A stretch of 64,000 nucleotides of DNA from Alphaproteobacteria bacterium (GCA_040216735.1 JAVJOO010000004.1:185396-249395), one strand, 5' to 3'; shown: positions 44,609-53,587, numbered from the stretch's first letter. Numbers and translations are program-made. The notes: generated by a model not told the origin, from the sequence alone.

Positions 44609-46174
44609 ATGAACCTATTGAAGAAGCATGTGCTGCCTCTCGCCGGGGCGGCCGTAATGAGTTTGGCGGTGGTATTGCCACAAACCGCGTCGTCGGAGGA
44701 ACTGACGGTCGCGGTGCGGATGTTCGGCGCTGGCAAGGGAAATCCCTTCTCGGGCTGCATGTGCACGCCGGGTGTTTTTGCTTGGGCGCCGGTCTTCGAG
44801 ACCCTGACCAAGATCCAGGAAGACGGATCGCCGGGCCCGGGCCTCGCGGACCGCTGGGAGGCGATTGAGCCGACCCGTTGGCGCTTCCACATGGCAAAAG
44901 GGAATACGTTCTCGAACGGCGAGCCGGTCGATGCCCACGCGGTCAAGACCACGTTCGATTTCTGGTACACCGACGAAGGCGGGGTCTTCTCCCAGGCCAA
45001 GACGATGAAGGGCTATATCGCCAGCATCGAAGTCGTCGATGACTACACCTTCGACCTCATCACCCCGACCCCGAATCCGATCCTGCCGGTCAACGCGCGC
45101 GATCCGTCGATTATCGCCCCCAAGGACTTCATGGATCGTGGCATCGCCGGGATCACCAAGGATCCGGTCGGGAGCGGCCCCTACACGATCTCGTTCACCG
45201 AAGAGGATGCGGTCGCGGTGCCGAATCCGCGCTCTAAGCGGAAGATCACCAGCGTCGACAAGATCAGCTTCAAGGTTCTGCCGGAAGCGCCGGCGCGGAC
45301 CCAGGCGTTGCTGTCGGGCCAAATCGACATCAACACGGCGATCTCGCCTGACGAAGCGACGGCGATCGAAGCCGGTGGGATGAAGATCTATGCCCGTCCG
45401 TCTTCGCGCAACATGGGCATCACCATTGTGTCCTACCGCAACGGCGCCCAGACCGACACGCCGATGGCCGACGTTCGGGTGCGCCAAGCGCTCAACTACG
45501 CGGTCAACAAGCAGGCGATTGCCGATGCGTTGTTCCTCGGCAAATACGCCCGCCCGTCGACCCAGCCCGCCTTTCCGGGCGTAAACGGGTACAACCCGGA
45601 CGTGAAGGGCTACCCCTACAATCCGGAAAAGGCGAAGCAGTTGCTTGCCGAGGCTGGGTTCCCGGACGGCAAGGGCCTCAAGTTTGAGGTGCGCGCCATC
45701 GTCAACGATGAGAACTTCAAGAATGCCTACGAAGCCGCGATTCAGGACATCCGGCAGATCGGTGTCGACGCTTCTCTGATCGCCCAGCAGTTTGCCGGGA
45801 CAGGTCAGTGGCTGGAACATTGGCTGAAGGGTGACTGGCCGTGGGAAGGCTTCGGCATCGGTTTCGATTTGACGGCGACTATGGACGCTGGTCGGGTCTG
45901 GGAAGTCTTCGCCTCGTGCCTCAAGCACGGCGGCAAGGCCCCCTACTTCTGCGATGAAGGCGATATGCCGATGATCAATGCGGCATTGAAGGAGTTCGAT
46001 CCCGACAAACGCCGTAACATGCTCAAGGAATTGGGCCGCATCACCACGGAAAAAGCCCCGATCGTCTTCCTCGTCGAGTTCGACGAAATGATGGGCTACA
46101 ACCCGCGGATCAAGAACTTCTCGCACCACCTGTTGCAAATCCCGTACGAGACGTTCGAGGTTTCTTCGCGCTAA
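44609..46174 (+). CDS. ABC-transporter substrate-binding protein, family 5 (peptide/nickel type)
   Basis: Periplasmic protein of 521 residues. Signal peptide LPLAGAAVMSLAVVLPQTAS is followed by the DppA/OppA-like fold. Visible landmarks are LADRWEAIEPTRWRFHMAKG, DPVGSGPYTI, PMADVRVRQALNYAVNK and YPYNPEKAKQLLAEAGFPD. No permease or ATPase gene is adjacent, so it is an orphan binding protein that must share a membrane complex encoded elsewhere. It follows an AT-rich region and ends at an intrinsic terminator. The ligand is unknown; short peptides are the usual class. Confidence 0.93.
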   Translation: MNLLKKHVLPLAGAAVMSLAVVLPQTASSEELTVAVRMFGAGKGNPFSGCMCTPGVFAWAPVFETLTKIQEDGSPGPGLADRWEAIEPTRWRFHMAKGNTFSNGEPVDAHAVKTTFDFWYTDEGGVFSQAKTMKGYIASIEVVDDYTFDLITPTPNPILPVNARDPSIIAPKDFMDRGIAGITKDPVGSGPYTISFTEEDAVAVPNPRSKRKITSVDKISFKVLPEAPARTQALLSGQIDINTAISPDEATAIEAGGMKIYARPSSRNMGITIVSYRNGAQTDTPMADVRVRQALNYAVNKQAIADALFLGKYARPSTQPAFPGVNGYNPDVKGYPYNPEKAKQLLAEAGFPDGKGLKFEVRAIVNDENFKNAYEAAIQDIRQIGVDASLIAQQFAGTGQWLEHWLKGDWPWEGFGIGFDLTATMDAGRVWEVFASCLKHGGKAPYFCDEGDMPMINAALKEFDPDKRRNMLKELGRITTEKAPIVFLVEFDEMMGYNPRIKNFSHHLLQIPYETFEVSSR

Positions 46175-46196
46175 CGCGAAGACTCGATCCAAAACG

Positions 46197-46228
46197 AAAA
46201 GGGCGGCCCCTGGGGCCGCCCTTTTTTT
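46197..46228. terminator. intrinsic terminator between convergent genes
   Basis: GGGCGGCC, loop CCTGG, GGCCGCCC, followed by seven T on the plus strand and preceded by AAAA, so it is usable in both directions. It separates the binding-protein gene from icd. Confidence 0.93.
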
Positions 46229-46249
46229 GTTCGCGCCGCGTCGGGTGCG

Positions 46250-47761
46250 CTATTGACCCTGACCCAGCGAGTAGCCGGGTTCGCCGTCGAAGTTGAACAG
46301 GTGCTCGGTCTTGACGAAATCGACCCCCTTGGCGGCCAGTTTCTGCAAGAGTTCGGCGATCATGGCACGATTGAACTGCTTGCCGGGTTTGGCCAAGTAG
46401 CGGCACCGCCAGTGGTCGGTACAGAACGTCTCCGGCAACCCGTTAGGCCATACCTTGACGCCGCGGTTGGTGATCATCGCCAACTCGAACGAGCCGTTGG
46501 TCACGCCCAGCAATTCCTTGGCGAGATCGTCGACCGGTTGCGTGGTGTGGACGAAGACATCGACGCCGACGAGGTCTTTCTTCGCGGGTGCGTGCCGAAC
46601 CGCCTTGGGGACGGCAAAGGCCCCGGCACCCTTGGCATAGACCGCCGGGGTAAGCGTCGCGGGTTTCTGGCCAAGGCGGGCAATGATGGCATCGGCGAAG
46701 GCGTCGGTGCCGACCTTCTGTTTGGACACCTTCTCATCGAAGATGTCGTAGGTGTGGATGCCGTCCTCCATGGTCTTGAGCCAGGCGTTGTGCACCTGGG
46801 TTGCGACCTCGGGTTGGCCGACATGGGCCATCATCATCGCGCCCGCAAGCAGCAGCCCCGATGGATTGGCCAAATCTTGGCCGGCGCGGCGCGGCGCGCT
46901 GCCGTGGATCGCTTCGAACATGGCGCAGTGTTCGCCGATATTCGCCGACGGGGCGAGGCCCACCGATCCCGCGATTTGCGCCGCGACATCGCTCAATACG
47001 TCGCCGTAGAGATTGGGCATGACGATCACGTCGAAGACCTGCGGCGTGTCGGCGAGCTTGGCCGCACCGATGTCGATGATCCAGTGTTCGTTTTCGATGT
47101 CCGGGTATTCCGCGGCGATCTCGTCGAACACCTTATGAAACAGGCCGTCGGTCAACTTCATGATGTTGTCTTTAGTGAAGCACGTGACCTTCTTGCGATT
47201 GTGGGCCTTCGCATACTCGAAGGCGTAGCGCACGATCCGCTCGCAGCCCGGCCGCGAAATCAGTTTCAGACACTGATAGACCTCGTCGGTCTGCCGGTGT
47301 TCGATCCCGGCATAAAGGTCTTCCTCGTTCTCGCGCACGATGACGACGTTCATTTCGGGGTGTTTGGTGGCCACGAACGGTGCATAGGCAGTGGCCGGCC
47401 GGACGTTGGCGAACATCCCCAACGATTTGCGTACCGTGACGTTCAAACTCTTGAACCCGCCGCCCTGGGGCGTGGTGATCGGCGCCTTATAGAACACCTT
47501 GGTCTGGCGCAGGCTGTCCCAGGACTCCGGCGTGATCCCGGCCGAGTTGCCGGCCTGGTAGATCCGTTCGCCGATGTCGATCGGTTCGATCGCGATACGG
47601 GCCCCGGCGGACAGCAAAACCTTCAGGCTGGCCTTCATGATCTCCGGGCCGATGCCGTCGCCGAAGGCGACGGTGATCGGCGTCAGCCCGTCGCTCGCGG
47701 TGGGCATCAGACTGGCAAGTTCCTCCAGCGCGGGGTTCGAAGCGGTCGGGTTAACATTCAT
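46250..47761 (-). CDS. icd: NADP-type isocitrate dehydrogenase with C-terminal extension
   Basis: TCA-cycle enzyme, 503 residues from ATG 47761 with GAGGAG about 9 bp upstream. The isocitrate/isopropylmalate dehydrogenase core (about 1-345) includes TVAFGDGIGPEIMKAS, the substrate-binding RKSLGMFANVRP, VIVRENEEDLYAGIEH, MPNLYGDVLSDVAAQIAGS and the cofactor loop AIHGSAPRRAGQD. The last 150 residues form an extra domain, as in the Thermus-type and Rickettsia-type enzymes. Cofactor specificity is inferred from the family. It is divergent from a LysR gene, which may regulate it. Confidence 0.9.
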   Translation of the reverse strand: MNVNPTASNPALEELASLMPTASDGLTPITVAFGDGIGPEIMKASLKVLLSAGARIAIEPIDIGERIYQAGNSAGITPESWDSLRQTKVFYKAPITTPQGGGFKSLNVTVRKSLGMFANVRPATAYAPFVATKHPEMNVVIVRENEEDLYAGIEHRQTDEVYQCLKLISRPGCERIVRYAFEYAKAHNRKKVTCFTKDNIMKLTDGLFHKVFDEIAAEYPDIENEHWIIDIGAAKLADTPQVFDVIVMPNLYGDVLSDVAAQIAGSVGLAPSANIGEHCAMFEAIHGSAPRRAGQDLANPSGLLLAGAMMMAHVGQPEVATQVHNAWLKTMEDGIHTYDIFDEKVSKQKVGTDAFADAIIARLGQKPATLTPAVYAKGAGAFAVPKAVRHAPAKKDLVGVDVFVHTTQPVDDLAKELLGVTNGSFELAMITNRGVKVWPNGLPETFCTDHWRCRYLAKPGKQFNRAMIAELLQKLAAKGVDFVKTEHLFNFDGEPGYSLGQGQ

Positions 47762-47816
47762 GACGTTTCTCCTCGGTCGGGTTGCGGACGAGGCAAACAT
47801 GACGGATCTTATTTCA

Positions 47817-47846
47817 TTGACAAAATTGATAGTTTATTGATTTAAG
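47817..47846 (+). promoter_or_regulatory. candidate promoter of the LysR gene divergent from icd
   Basis: A perfect TTGACA (47817-47822) is followed 18 bp later by TTTAAG, a poor -10. The region 47811-47870 is strongly AT-rich and contains several ATTG/CAAT dyads that could serve a LysR protein. The promoter call is tentative. Confidence 0.35.
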
Positions 47847-47876
47847 ATTGCAATTATTAATCCTAAAGGCACCCCG

Positions 47877-48743
47877 ATGGCGGATCTAAATATCGATACG
47901 GACCTGTTGCGTACCTTCGCAACGGTCGTCGACAGTGGCGGCTTTACCCAGGCTGGCGAGCGTCTCATGCGCGGTCAGTCCGCGGTTTCCCTCCAAATCA
48001 AGCGCCTGGAGGAAAAGCTCGGCGTCCGGCTGCTTAAACGCAGCCCGCGCAGCCTTGCGCTGACCGGCGATGGCGAGGTGATCCTGGACTACGCGCGCCG
48101 GATATTGCGCCTGCACGACGAGTTGGCGGCGCGGGTGCGAGATCCCGAGGTTGCGGGTCTGGTGCGCATCGGCGCGCCCGAGGACTTCGCTACCAGTCAT
48201 CTCCCAAATGTCCTGGCGCGCTTCGCCGCGACCCATCCGCGGGTTGCCATCGAAGTCACCTGCGAGTTGACGCTCGATATCCTGGAGCGATTCCGTGACG
48301 GCGGTCTCGATCTCGCCTTGGTCAAGCGCGAACCCTCGACGGTGGCCGGTGGCACCCGGGTCTGGCGCGAACCGCTGGTGTGGGTCGCCGCGACGCACCG
48401 CCTCACCGAACGGGCGGAGCCGTTGCCGCTCGCGGTATCGCCCCGACCGTGCGTGTACCGCAAACGCGCGACCGACGCCCTCGACGCGGTAGGCCGCACG
48501 TGGCGCATTGCCTATACCTGCGGGTCGCTCGCCGGCACCCACGCGGCGGTGCGGGCAGGTCTCGGCATCACCGTGCTGCCAAAGGAAATGGTGCCGCCCG
48601 ATCTACTGATCTTCGACGACGAAGCCAGCGGCCTCCCAGACCTGCGGGATACCGAGATGGCACTTCTCGAGGCGCCGCAGCTCGGTGCCGCCGCCGCACG
48701 CCTTGGTGAGTACATTGTGCGCGAGTTGGAACACGCCCATTAG
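47877..48743 (+). CDS. LysR-family transcriptional regulator
   Basis: The protein has 288 residues. The winged helix is DTDLLRTFATVVDSGGFTQAG, followed by SAVSLQIKRLEEKLGVRLLK, then a C-terminal effector domain with VRAGLGITVLPKEM. The spacing and helix sequence resemble the ArgP/NodD-like branch less than the general AmpR/YdhB branch; no effector can be named. It is divergent from icd across an AT-rich 115-bp region, so control of icd is likely but unproven. Confidence 0.93.
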   Translation: MADLNIDTDLLRTFATVVDSGGFTQAGERLMRGQSAVSLQIKRLEEKLGVRLLKRSPRSLALTGDGEVILDYARRILRLHDELAARVRDPEVAGLVRIGAPEDFATSHLPNVLARFAATHPRVAIEVTCELTLDILERFRDGGLDLALVKREPSTVAGGTRVWREPLVWVAATHRLTERAEPLPLAVSPRPCVYRKRATDALDAVGRTWRIAYTCGSLAGTHAAVRAGLGITVLPKEMVPPDLLIFDDEASGLPDLRDTEMALLEAPQLGAAAARLGEYIVRELEHAH

Positions 48744-48880
48744 GGAACCCATTTGGGTCACGCCGGTTCGTTTTGCGGCGCGGTGGCGGCTCTACTATGT
48801 TGTGCAGACACCCGATTGCCTCGACGCCCCTACGCCCGGCAACGCCGCGAATTTTTACGGCATCAACCTGAAGGACAACG

Positions 48881-49540
48881 ATGTACCGCTTTGTTTTTGC
48901 CGCCGTATTGGCGTTACCCCTGACCGTTCCAAGCGCTCTTGCGCTGGATATCGGTTCCGTCCAGTCGGTTCTGGTCTACGCCTACGGGACGCCGGCGACC
49001 GAAAACCGGCGCGCCCTTTTTCCGCGCACCAAAGTCGTCACCAACGAAGTCGTCGAGACGGTCAGCGATGGCGGTCTTCACTTGACCTTCCTCGACGGCA
49101 CGGATTTTCGCCTAGGCGCGGAAAGCCGCGTGACCCTCGATGAGTTCGTTTACGACCCCGATGTGTCGTCGGGCAAAATGGCTCTCAATCTGTCGAAGGG
49201 TGTTTTCCGATTCGTGAGTGGCAAGCTCGATAAGCGCGGCGTTCGCCTAGTCACCCCGACTGTCTCGATCGGCATTCGCGGTACGGACTTCTTTGTTGTT
49301 GTTGCCGACGACGGATCGACCTCGGTCAAAGTGGAGGAGGGCGAGGTCGAAGTGACCCAACTATCGGGCGGCGCATCCGCAATCGTGGTTGCCGGGTCGG
49401 CTGCCATCTTCGCGGCAGGCGGCGCGGTATCGCTCGACGCCAATGTCGTCGTCAACGATCCCGGGGTCACCGGTGACGGCGGCGGCGATACCAACCCGAG
49501 TGGCGGCGACAGCGGTGACGGTGGGGGCGGCCAACACTAG
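48881..49540 (+). CDS. secreted FecR-domain protein
   Basis: The protein has 219 residues. Signal peptide MYRFVFAAVLALPLTVPSALA is followed by a FecR-like beta-domain: LFPRTKVVTNEVVETVSDGG, LTFLDGTDFRLGAESRVTLD, GKMALNLSKGVFRFVSG, and the typical VRLVTPTVSIGIRGTDFFV. A Gly/Asp-rich disordered tail ends the protein. No sigma factor or TonB receptor is adjacent, so this is a stand-alone periplasmic or surface FecR-type protein and not a classic signalling FecR. Its stop is 4 bp from the tRNA-Cys 3' end. Confidence 0.87.
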   Translation: MYRFVFAAVLALPLTVPSALALDIGSVQSVLVYAYGTPATENRRALFPRTKVVTNEVVETVSDGGLHLTFLDGTDFRLGAESRVTLDEFVYDPDVSSGKMALNLSKGVFRFVSGKLDKRGVRLVTPTVSIGIRGTDFFVVVADDGSTSVKVEEGEVEVTQLSGGASAIVVAGSAAIFAAGGAVSLDANVVVNDPGVTGDGGGDTNPSGGDSGDGGGGQH

Positions 49541-49544
49541 AGAG

Positions 49545-49618
49545 TGGAGGCCGGGACCGGAATCGAACCGGTATACAAGGATTTGCAGTCCTCTGCGTAA
49601 CCACTCCGCCACCCGGCC
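49545..49618 (-). tRNA. tRNA-Cys(GCA)
   Basis: Seventy-four bases including encoded CCA. The acceptor stem is GGCCGGG with CCCGGCC, discriminator T (unmodified U73), which is typical of tRNA-Cys. The anticodon loop ACTGCAAAT gives anticodon GCA. The T-arm has GGTTCGATTCC. Confidence 0.96.
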
Positions 49619-49652
49619 ACAGCCGCGTGTATAGGTTTGTGGCCCCGGCGGG

Positions 49653-50207
49653 TCAAGGCTGGGTCGGCGGCGTTTGTAGCCGCCCGGCAATCTCCTCGGC
49701 AAACGCATCGACCGCACCCCAATCGGTATAGTCGTGGTTTTGGCTAGTGTCCGTGCTGCCGCCGCTTTTGGCCGCGATCCGGCACATCATCAGGCGGAAC
49801 AGAACCCCATACTGGCGGTAGCGCAGCGCGCCCCCGAAGCATCGCACCGCATCGGGCCGCCATCCGGCCGCCGCCAGGAAATCTGCGGCAAGGCGTTCAG
49901 CCACCCCGCGGTCCCTCTCGCGGGTCGATGCCGCGACCAAGCTGACCGAAAAGAACGCACCGGGTAGGGTTCCAAGCGCTCCCCGGTGGCGTCCGATCCA
50001 CGCTTTCAACACCTTGGCGTGACCGCCGTAGCGCACCGACGACCCGAGGACGACCGCGCGCACCCCATCGGGTGTGCAGGTGCTGCGGGCCAAATCGACG
50101 ACATCGATCGGCAGACCCGCCGCTACCAACTTTTCGCCCAGTCGGTGGGCGATTCGCGCGGTTTGTCCGTCATGGGAGACGAAGGCAACCAGAATGGGGG
50201 CACGCAT
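49653..50207 (-). CDS. hemG: flavodoxin-type protoporphyrinogen IX dehydrogenase HemG
   Basis: The protein has 184 residues and follows E. coli HemG almost block by block: VAFVSHDGQTARIAHRLGEK, LGSSVRYGGHAK, GAFFSVSLVAAST, FLAAAGWRPDAVRCFGGALRY, MMCRIAAKSGGSTDTSQ and YTDWGAVDAFAEEIAG. It includes the long insert before YTDW that distinguishes HemG from ordinary flavodoxins. It would oxidise protoporphyrinogen IX using quinones at the membrane. ATG 50207 was chosen over TTG 50213. Most alphaproteobacteria use HemJ, so its presence is unusual. Confidence 0.88.
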   Translation of the reverse strand: MRAPILVAFVSHDGQTARIAHRLGEKLVAAGLPIDVVDLARSTCTPDGVRAVVLGSSVRYGGHAKVLKAWIGRHRGALGTLPGAFFSVSLVAASTRERDRGVAERLAADFLAAAGWRPDAVRCFGGALRYRQYGVLFRLMMCRIAAKSGGSTDTSQNHDYTDWGAVDAFAEEIAGRLQTPPTQP

Positions 50208-50324
50208 CGGCAAATCTTACTGCGGCGCGGTCGGCGCTGCACGGGCGGTGCCGATCCGCCCAGTTGTTTTTGCCCCCCGGGAACCGTATAACCCGGCGGT
50301 ACGTAAGGGTTTGGACATTTTTGT

Positions 50325-50978
50325 ATGACCGACTACGCCGCCGCCCGACGCAACATGGTACTCAGCCAGCTTGAGCCCACGCGGGTCCACGATCCGCGCA
50401 TTCTCGAGGCGATGGGGGCCATCCCACGCGAGGTGTTCGTCCCCAAATCGCTGGCCGGTGTGGCCTATGTCGATGAGGACCTCGCGGTCGCGCGCGGCCG
50501 CTACTTGATGGAACCGGTTGTACTCGCCCGCCTGATCGAAGCGCTCGCGATCCGGGACGGCGATTTGGTGTTGGATGTCGGCTGCGGTACCGGGTATAGC
50601 GCCGCGGTTCTCGCGCGCTTGGCCGGAACGGTCGTGGCTGTGGAGAGCGACGCCGAACTTGCCGCTAAAGCCGGTGACAATCTGTCCAAGGTCGGTATCG
50701 ATAACATCGCGATCATCGAAGGGCCGCTGCCGGCGGGGTGCGCCGATCAAGGGCCGTACGCCGCGATCTTGATCGGTGGCGCCGTTGAAGAAGTACCGCC
50801 GGCACTCCTGGCGCAACTCGCGCCGGGCGGACGCCTCGCCTGCGTCCTGCGCAGCGGACCGACCGGCAAGGCCACTCTTTATCTCGAAAGCGGGGGCGTT
50901 ATCGGGCATCGGCCGTTATTCGACTCTGCGGTGCCGCCGCTCCCCGGTTTTGCCCGCGCCAAAGCCTTCGCCTTTTGA
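50325..50978 (+). CDS. protein-L-isoaspartate methyltransferase-family protein (Pcm-like)
   Basis: The protein has 217 residues. It has the PCMT fold with motif I VLDVGCGTGYSAAVLARL and the substrate loop around ARGRYLMEPVVLARLIEA. In true Pcm the loop has the pattern GQTIS-(Q/M)P; here it is replaced by GRYLMEP, so real repair activity is uncertain. The protein lies upstream of tolC, an order seen in other alphaproteobacteria. Its role there is unresolved. Confidence 0.85.
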   Translation: MTDYAAARRNMVLSQLEPTRVHDPRILEAMGAIPREVFVPKSLAGVAYVDEDLAVARGRYLMEPVVLARLIEALAIRDGDLVLDVGCGTGYSAAVLARLAGTVVAVESDAELAAKAGDNLSKVGIDNIAIIEGPLPAGCADQGPYAAILIGGAVEEVPPALLAQLAPGGRLACVLRSGPTGKATLYLESGGVIGHRPLFDSAVPPLPGFARAKAFAF

Positions 50979-51137
50979 TCGCACCGTCTTGGACGCACGG
51001 TTGAACGGCAAACGGGCGCACCTACGTGTGTTGTCGGGAATGCGGTCCAAACTTGACGTTAGGGAAGCGACGGACATCCAGCCGCACACCGTGGAAGTCT
51101 TAACCATCTTGGCCGAATCAGCAAAAAGGATCGCCCC

Positions 51138-52496
51138 ATGAAGACACCCGCGCGCGTCTTTGCTTACGCCATGGGCGGGTTTCTCGCGGCGTCCGCAGCT
51201 TCGGCCCAATCGCTGGAAGACGCCCTCATCGCGGCTTACCAAAATAACCCCACTCTGCAATCCCAGCGCGCGGCGCTGCGGGCTACTGACGAAACCGTGT
51301 CCCAAGCGCTTAGCGGCTGGCGGCCAACGGTAACTCTTTCCGGCGATGCCGGTTTGTCCCACACCGACGGCAGCAGCACCGGGTCGTCCGATTCGCAACC
51401 GCAAAGCGCCACTCTGCGTATCACCCAGCCGATTTATCGCGGCGGGCGAACCGTCAACGGTATTGCCCAGGCCGAGGCCAATATCGAAGCGGCGCGGCAA
51501 GTCCTGCGTCAGACCGAACAGTCCGTTTTGCAATCGACCGTTCGCATTTACATGGATGTGTTGCGCGACCAAGCCGTGGTCGAACTGAACGACGCCAACC
51601 TCGACCGTCTGCGCCGTCAGCTCGAAGCCACCCGCGACCGCTTCGAAGTAGGCGAGCTTACCCGCACCGACGTCGCCCAGGCCGAGGCTCGGGTGTCGGG
51701 CGCCATTAGTTTTCTAGTCGCCTCGCAAGGCGTTCTTGAATCGAGCCGCGCAACCTTCCGCCGCGTGATCGGTTTGGAGCCGGTGAACCTGACGCGGGTA
51801 CCGCCACTCGGACCGCTGCCCGAAGGCGAGGAGGAGGCGCGGCGTATCGCTCTGGAAGAGAACCCGTTGGTACGCCAAGCGCTCCGTAGCGAAGAAGCCT
51901 CCCGTGCAGCTGTCGACGTCGCCGAAGGGGTGATCTTGCCCACCGTCAACCTTACCGGTTCGGTCGGGCGGTCCTACGATACCAGCACCTTCAACAATCG
52001 CGCCGACAGTGCCAGCATCTCGGCGACGGTGACTGTGCCCCTGTACCAAACCGGTTCGGAATACTCGCAAATCCGCCAGGCCAAACAGACCAACAGCCAG
52101 CGGCGTATCGACATCGAAACCCAACGCCGCGCGGTCGTCGAAGGCGTGACCCAAGCCTGGGCAGCACTCAATTCGGCCACCGACCAAATTCGCTCGAATG
52201 TCGATCAGGTGCGAGCGGCCGAGGTCGCCCTCGACGGTGTGCGTCAAGAGGCCGAAGTCGGCTCGCGCACCGTGCTCGACGTACTCGATGCCCAGCAGGA
52301 ACTGCTCAACGCGCAAGTGGCGCTGGTGCGCTCGGAGCGCGACGAGTTCGTTGCCGGCTTCGATCTCCGCGTGGCCCTCGGCCGGTTGTCGGCCGAACAA
52401 ATGGGCCTGCCCGTCGAGGTCTATGATCCGACGGCGAACTATAAAACGGTCCGCAATAAACTCTACGGTCGCGACATCGCCGACGAGACCCGCTAA
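51138..52496 (+). CDS. tolC: TolC-family outer-membrane efflux protein
   Basis: Outer-membrane channel of type I secretion and RND efflux, 452 residues. Signal peptide MKTPARVFAYAMGGFLAAS is followed by the two OEP repeats. Visible landmarks are LEDALIAAYQNNPTLQSQRA, VLRDQAVVELNDANLDRLRR and VTVPLYQTGSEYSQIRQAK in the second repeat. The C-terminal helix ends with AELMG-like segments (GRLSAEQMGLPVEVYDP). The pcm-like gene precedes it by 159 bp, and a single TTAACCAT motif (51100-51107) lies in that gap. A hairpin covers the stop codon. Confidence 0.93.
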   Translation: MKTPARVFAYAMGGFLAASAASAQSLEDALIAAYQNNPTLQSQRAALRATDETVSQALSGWRPTVTLSGDAGLSHTDGSSTGSSDSQPQSATLRITQPIYRGGRTVNGIAQAEANIEAARQVLRQTEQSVLQSTVRIYMDVLRDQAVVELNDANLDRLRRQLEATRDRFEVGELTRTDVAQAEARVSGAISFLVASQGVLESSRATFRRVIGLEPVNLTRVPPLGPLPEGEEEARRIALEENPLVRQALRSEEASRAAVDVAEGVILPTVNLTGSVGRSYDTSTFNNRADSASISATVTVPLYQTGSEYSQIRQAKQTNSQRRIDIETQRRAVVEGVTQAWAALNSATDQIRSNVDQVRAAEVALDGVRQEAEVGSRTVLDVLDAQQELLNAQVALVRSERDEFVAGFDLRVALGRLSAEQMGLPVEVYDPTANYKTVRNKLYGRDIADETR

Positions 52497-52510
52497 ACCG
52501 CTTTAGCGGG
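52489..52510 (+). terminator. hairpin spanning the tolC stop codon
   Basis: CCCGCTAAA, loop CCGC, TTTAGCGGG: a perfect 9-bp stem that contains the TAA stop. There is no U tract after it. It may stabilise the tolC mRNA or slow readthrough into the rhodanese gene. Confidence 0.5.
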
Positions 52511-52642
52511 GTAGGGATCAGCGTTCTCACCCGGTCCAACCGGTCGCGCCGCTAAGGTGGGGAGCAGGAACGAACCCCTCGCGCCTGCAGGACTGTTCGG
52601 TTGCGATGGAGCGGACAGGGAATTCGTGCCATTGTAATCCAA

Positions 52643-53587
52643 ATGTCGAGAACGACTTCGCAATTCTCGCGGCGGCTGTTCGTCGTTTGCTTTCTTTTCG
52701 CCGCGGTCGCCCTAACCGCGCCGTCGTACGGGCAAGGCCTTGCGTCGGTCGTGAGTCCTGGGTGGCTTGTGGCGAACCTGAACGATCCGGCGATCGTGGT
52801 CGTCGATCTTCGACGCGAAGCGGACTACCGAACCGGGCATCTCCGTGGCGCCGTCAATATCGACCCGGCGACGACCGTAATTCGGAGCGGGGACGGGCTG
52901 CCGCGCCTCCCGACATCCGCCGAATTCGCGGCGCGGATGGGACAGTTGGGTATCGCCAGCGATCAGAAGGTCGTCCTCGTGTCGCGCGGCGAAGGCTGGA
53001 TGGACGTGGCGACGGCGACCGACCAATTTTGGCTGTTCAAGCGAATGGGACACGCCGATGTCGTCATTCTCGATGGCGGATTCAAGGCGCTTGTCGAAAC
53101 ACCCGGTGTTTCGATCGACCAAACTGCGGTCATTCGCGGGCAAACAACCTATACGGTGTCGGCGCCCTTGGTTGGGGGTGCACAAACGGCGGATGTGCGT
53201 GATCGTCCCGCAGGTCTTGTGTTGGTCGATGGGCGCCTGCGGGGCCAGTTCGTGGGGGTCAACAAGACCGCCCTCATTCCGCGTTACGGCACGATTCCCG
53301 GCGCCATGAGTTTGCCGGGGAACTGGATGACCGTCGACGCCGGTGGGCGTTTCAGAACCGTTGAGGACCTGCGCGCGATCCTCAGATTCACGGACGTCCC
53401 GGAGCGAGGCCCGATTATCGTCTTCGGCAATACGTCCCTAGCTGGATCGTTGGTGTGGTTTGCGTTGCGGGTCATTCTCGGCAATCGCGACGTTCGCCTT
53501 TACCACGGAGGCATGCAGGCGTGGAACTTGGTGCCCGACAACCCGCTAGAAATATTGCGCGACATCGGGGAGATCCAACGGCCCTAA
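52643..53587 (+). CDS. exported tandem rhodanese-domain protein lacking cysteine
   Basis: The protein has 314 residues with a Sec signal (MSRTTSQFSRRLFVVCFLFA, cleavage near SYG-QG). Two rhodanese domains follow: the first has VVVDLRREADYRTGHLRGAVN and the second has GTIPGAMSLPGNWM. The catalytic Cys loop of the second domain (usually a Cys followed by five residues and Arg) is replaced by VFGNTSLAGS. The mature protein has no cysteine at all, so thiosulfate sulfurtransferase activity is not expected. ATG 52643 begins the signal peptide. It sits between tolC and popZ. Confidence 0.88.
   Translation: MSRTTSQFSRRLFVVCFLFAAVALTAPSYGQGLASVVSPGWLVANLNDPAIVVVDLRREADYRTGHLRGAVNIDPATTVIRSGDGLPRLPTSAEFAARMGQLGIASDQKVVLVSRGEGWMDVATATDQFWLFKRMGHADVVILDGGFKALVETPGVSIDQTAVIRGQTTYTVSAPLVGGAQTADVRDRPAGLVLVDGRLRGQFVGVNKTALIPRYGTIPGAMSLPGNWMTVDAGGRFRTVEDLRAILRFTDVPERGPIIVFGNTSLAGSLVWFALRVILGNRDVRLYHGGMQAWNLVPDNPLEILRDIGEIQRP

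Noticed and set aside
44615-46192. A 525-codon open frame antisense to the family 5 binding-protein gene
   Set aside because: It is the complement of a clear coding gene and has Arg-rich composition typical of shadows.
46253-47845. A 530-codon open frame antisense to icd
   Set aside because: It is the complement of a confidently identified icd gene, with composition typical of a shadow frame.
49545-49618. tRNA-Cys as an integration site with a mobile element
   Set aside because: No integrase, no duplicated tRNA 3' end and no foreign gene block is visible on either side.
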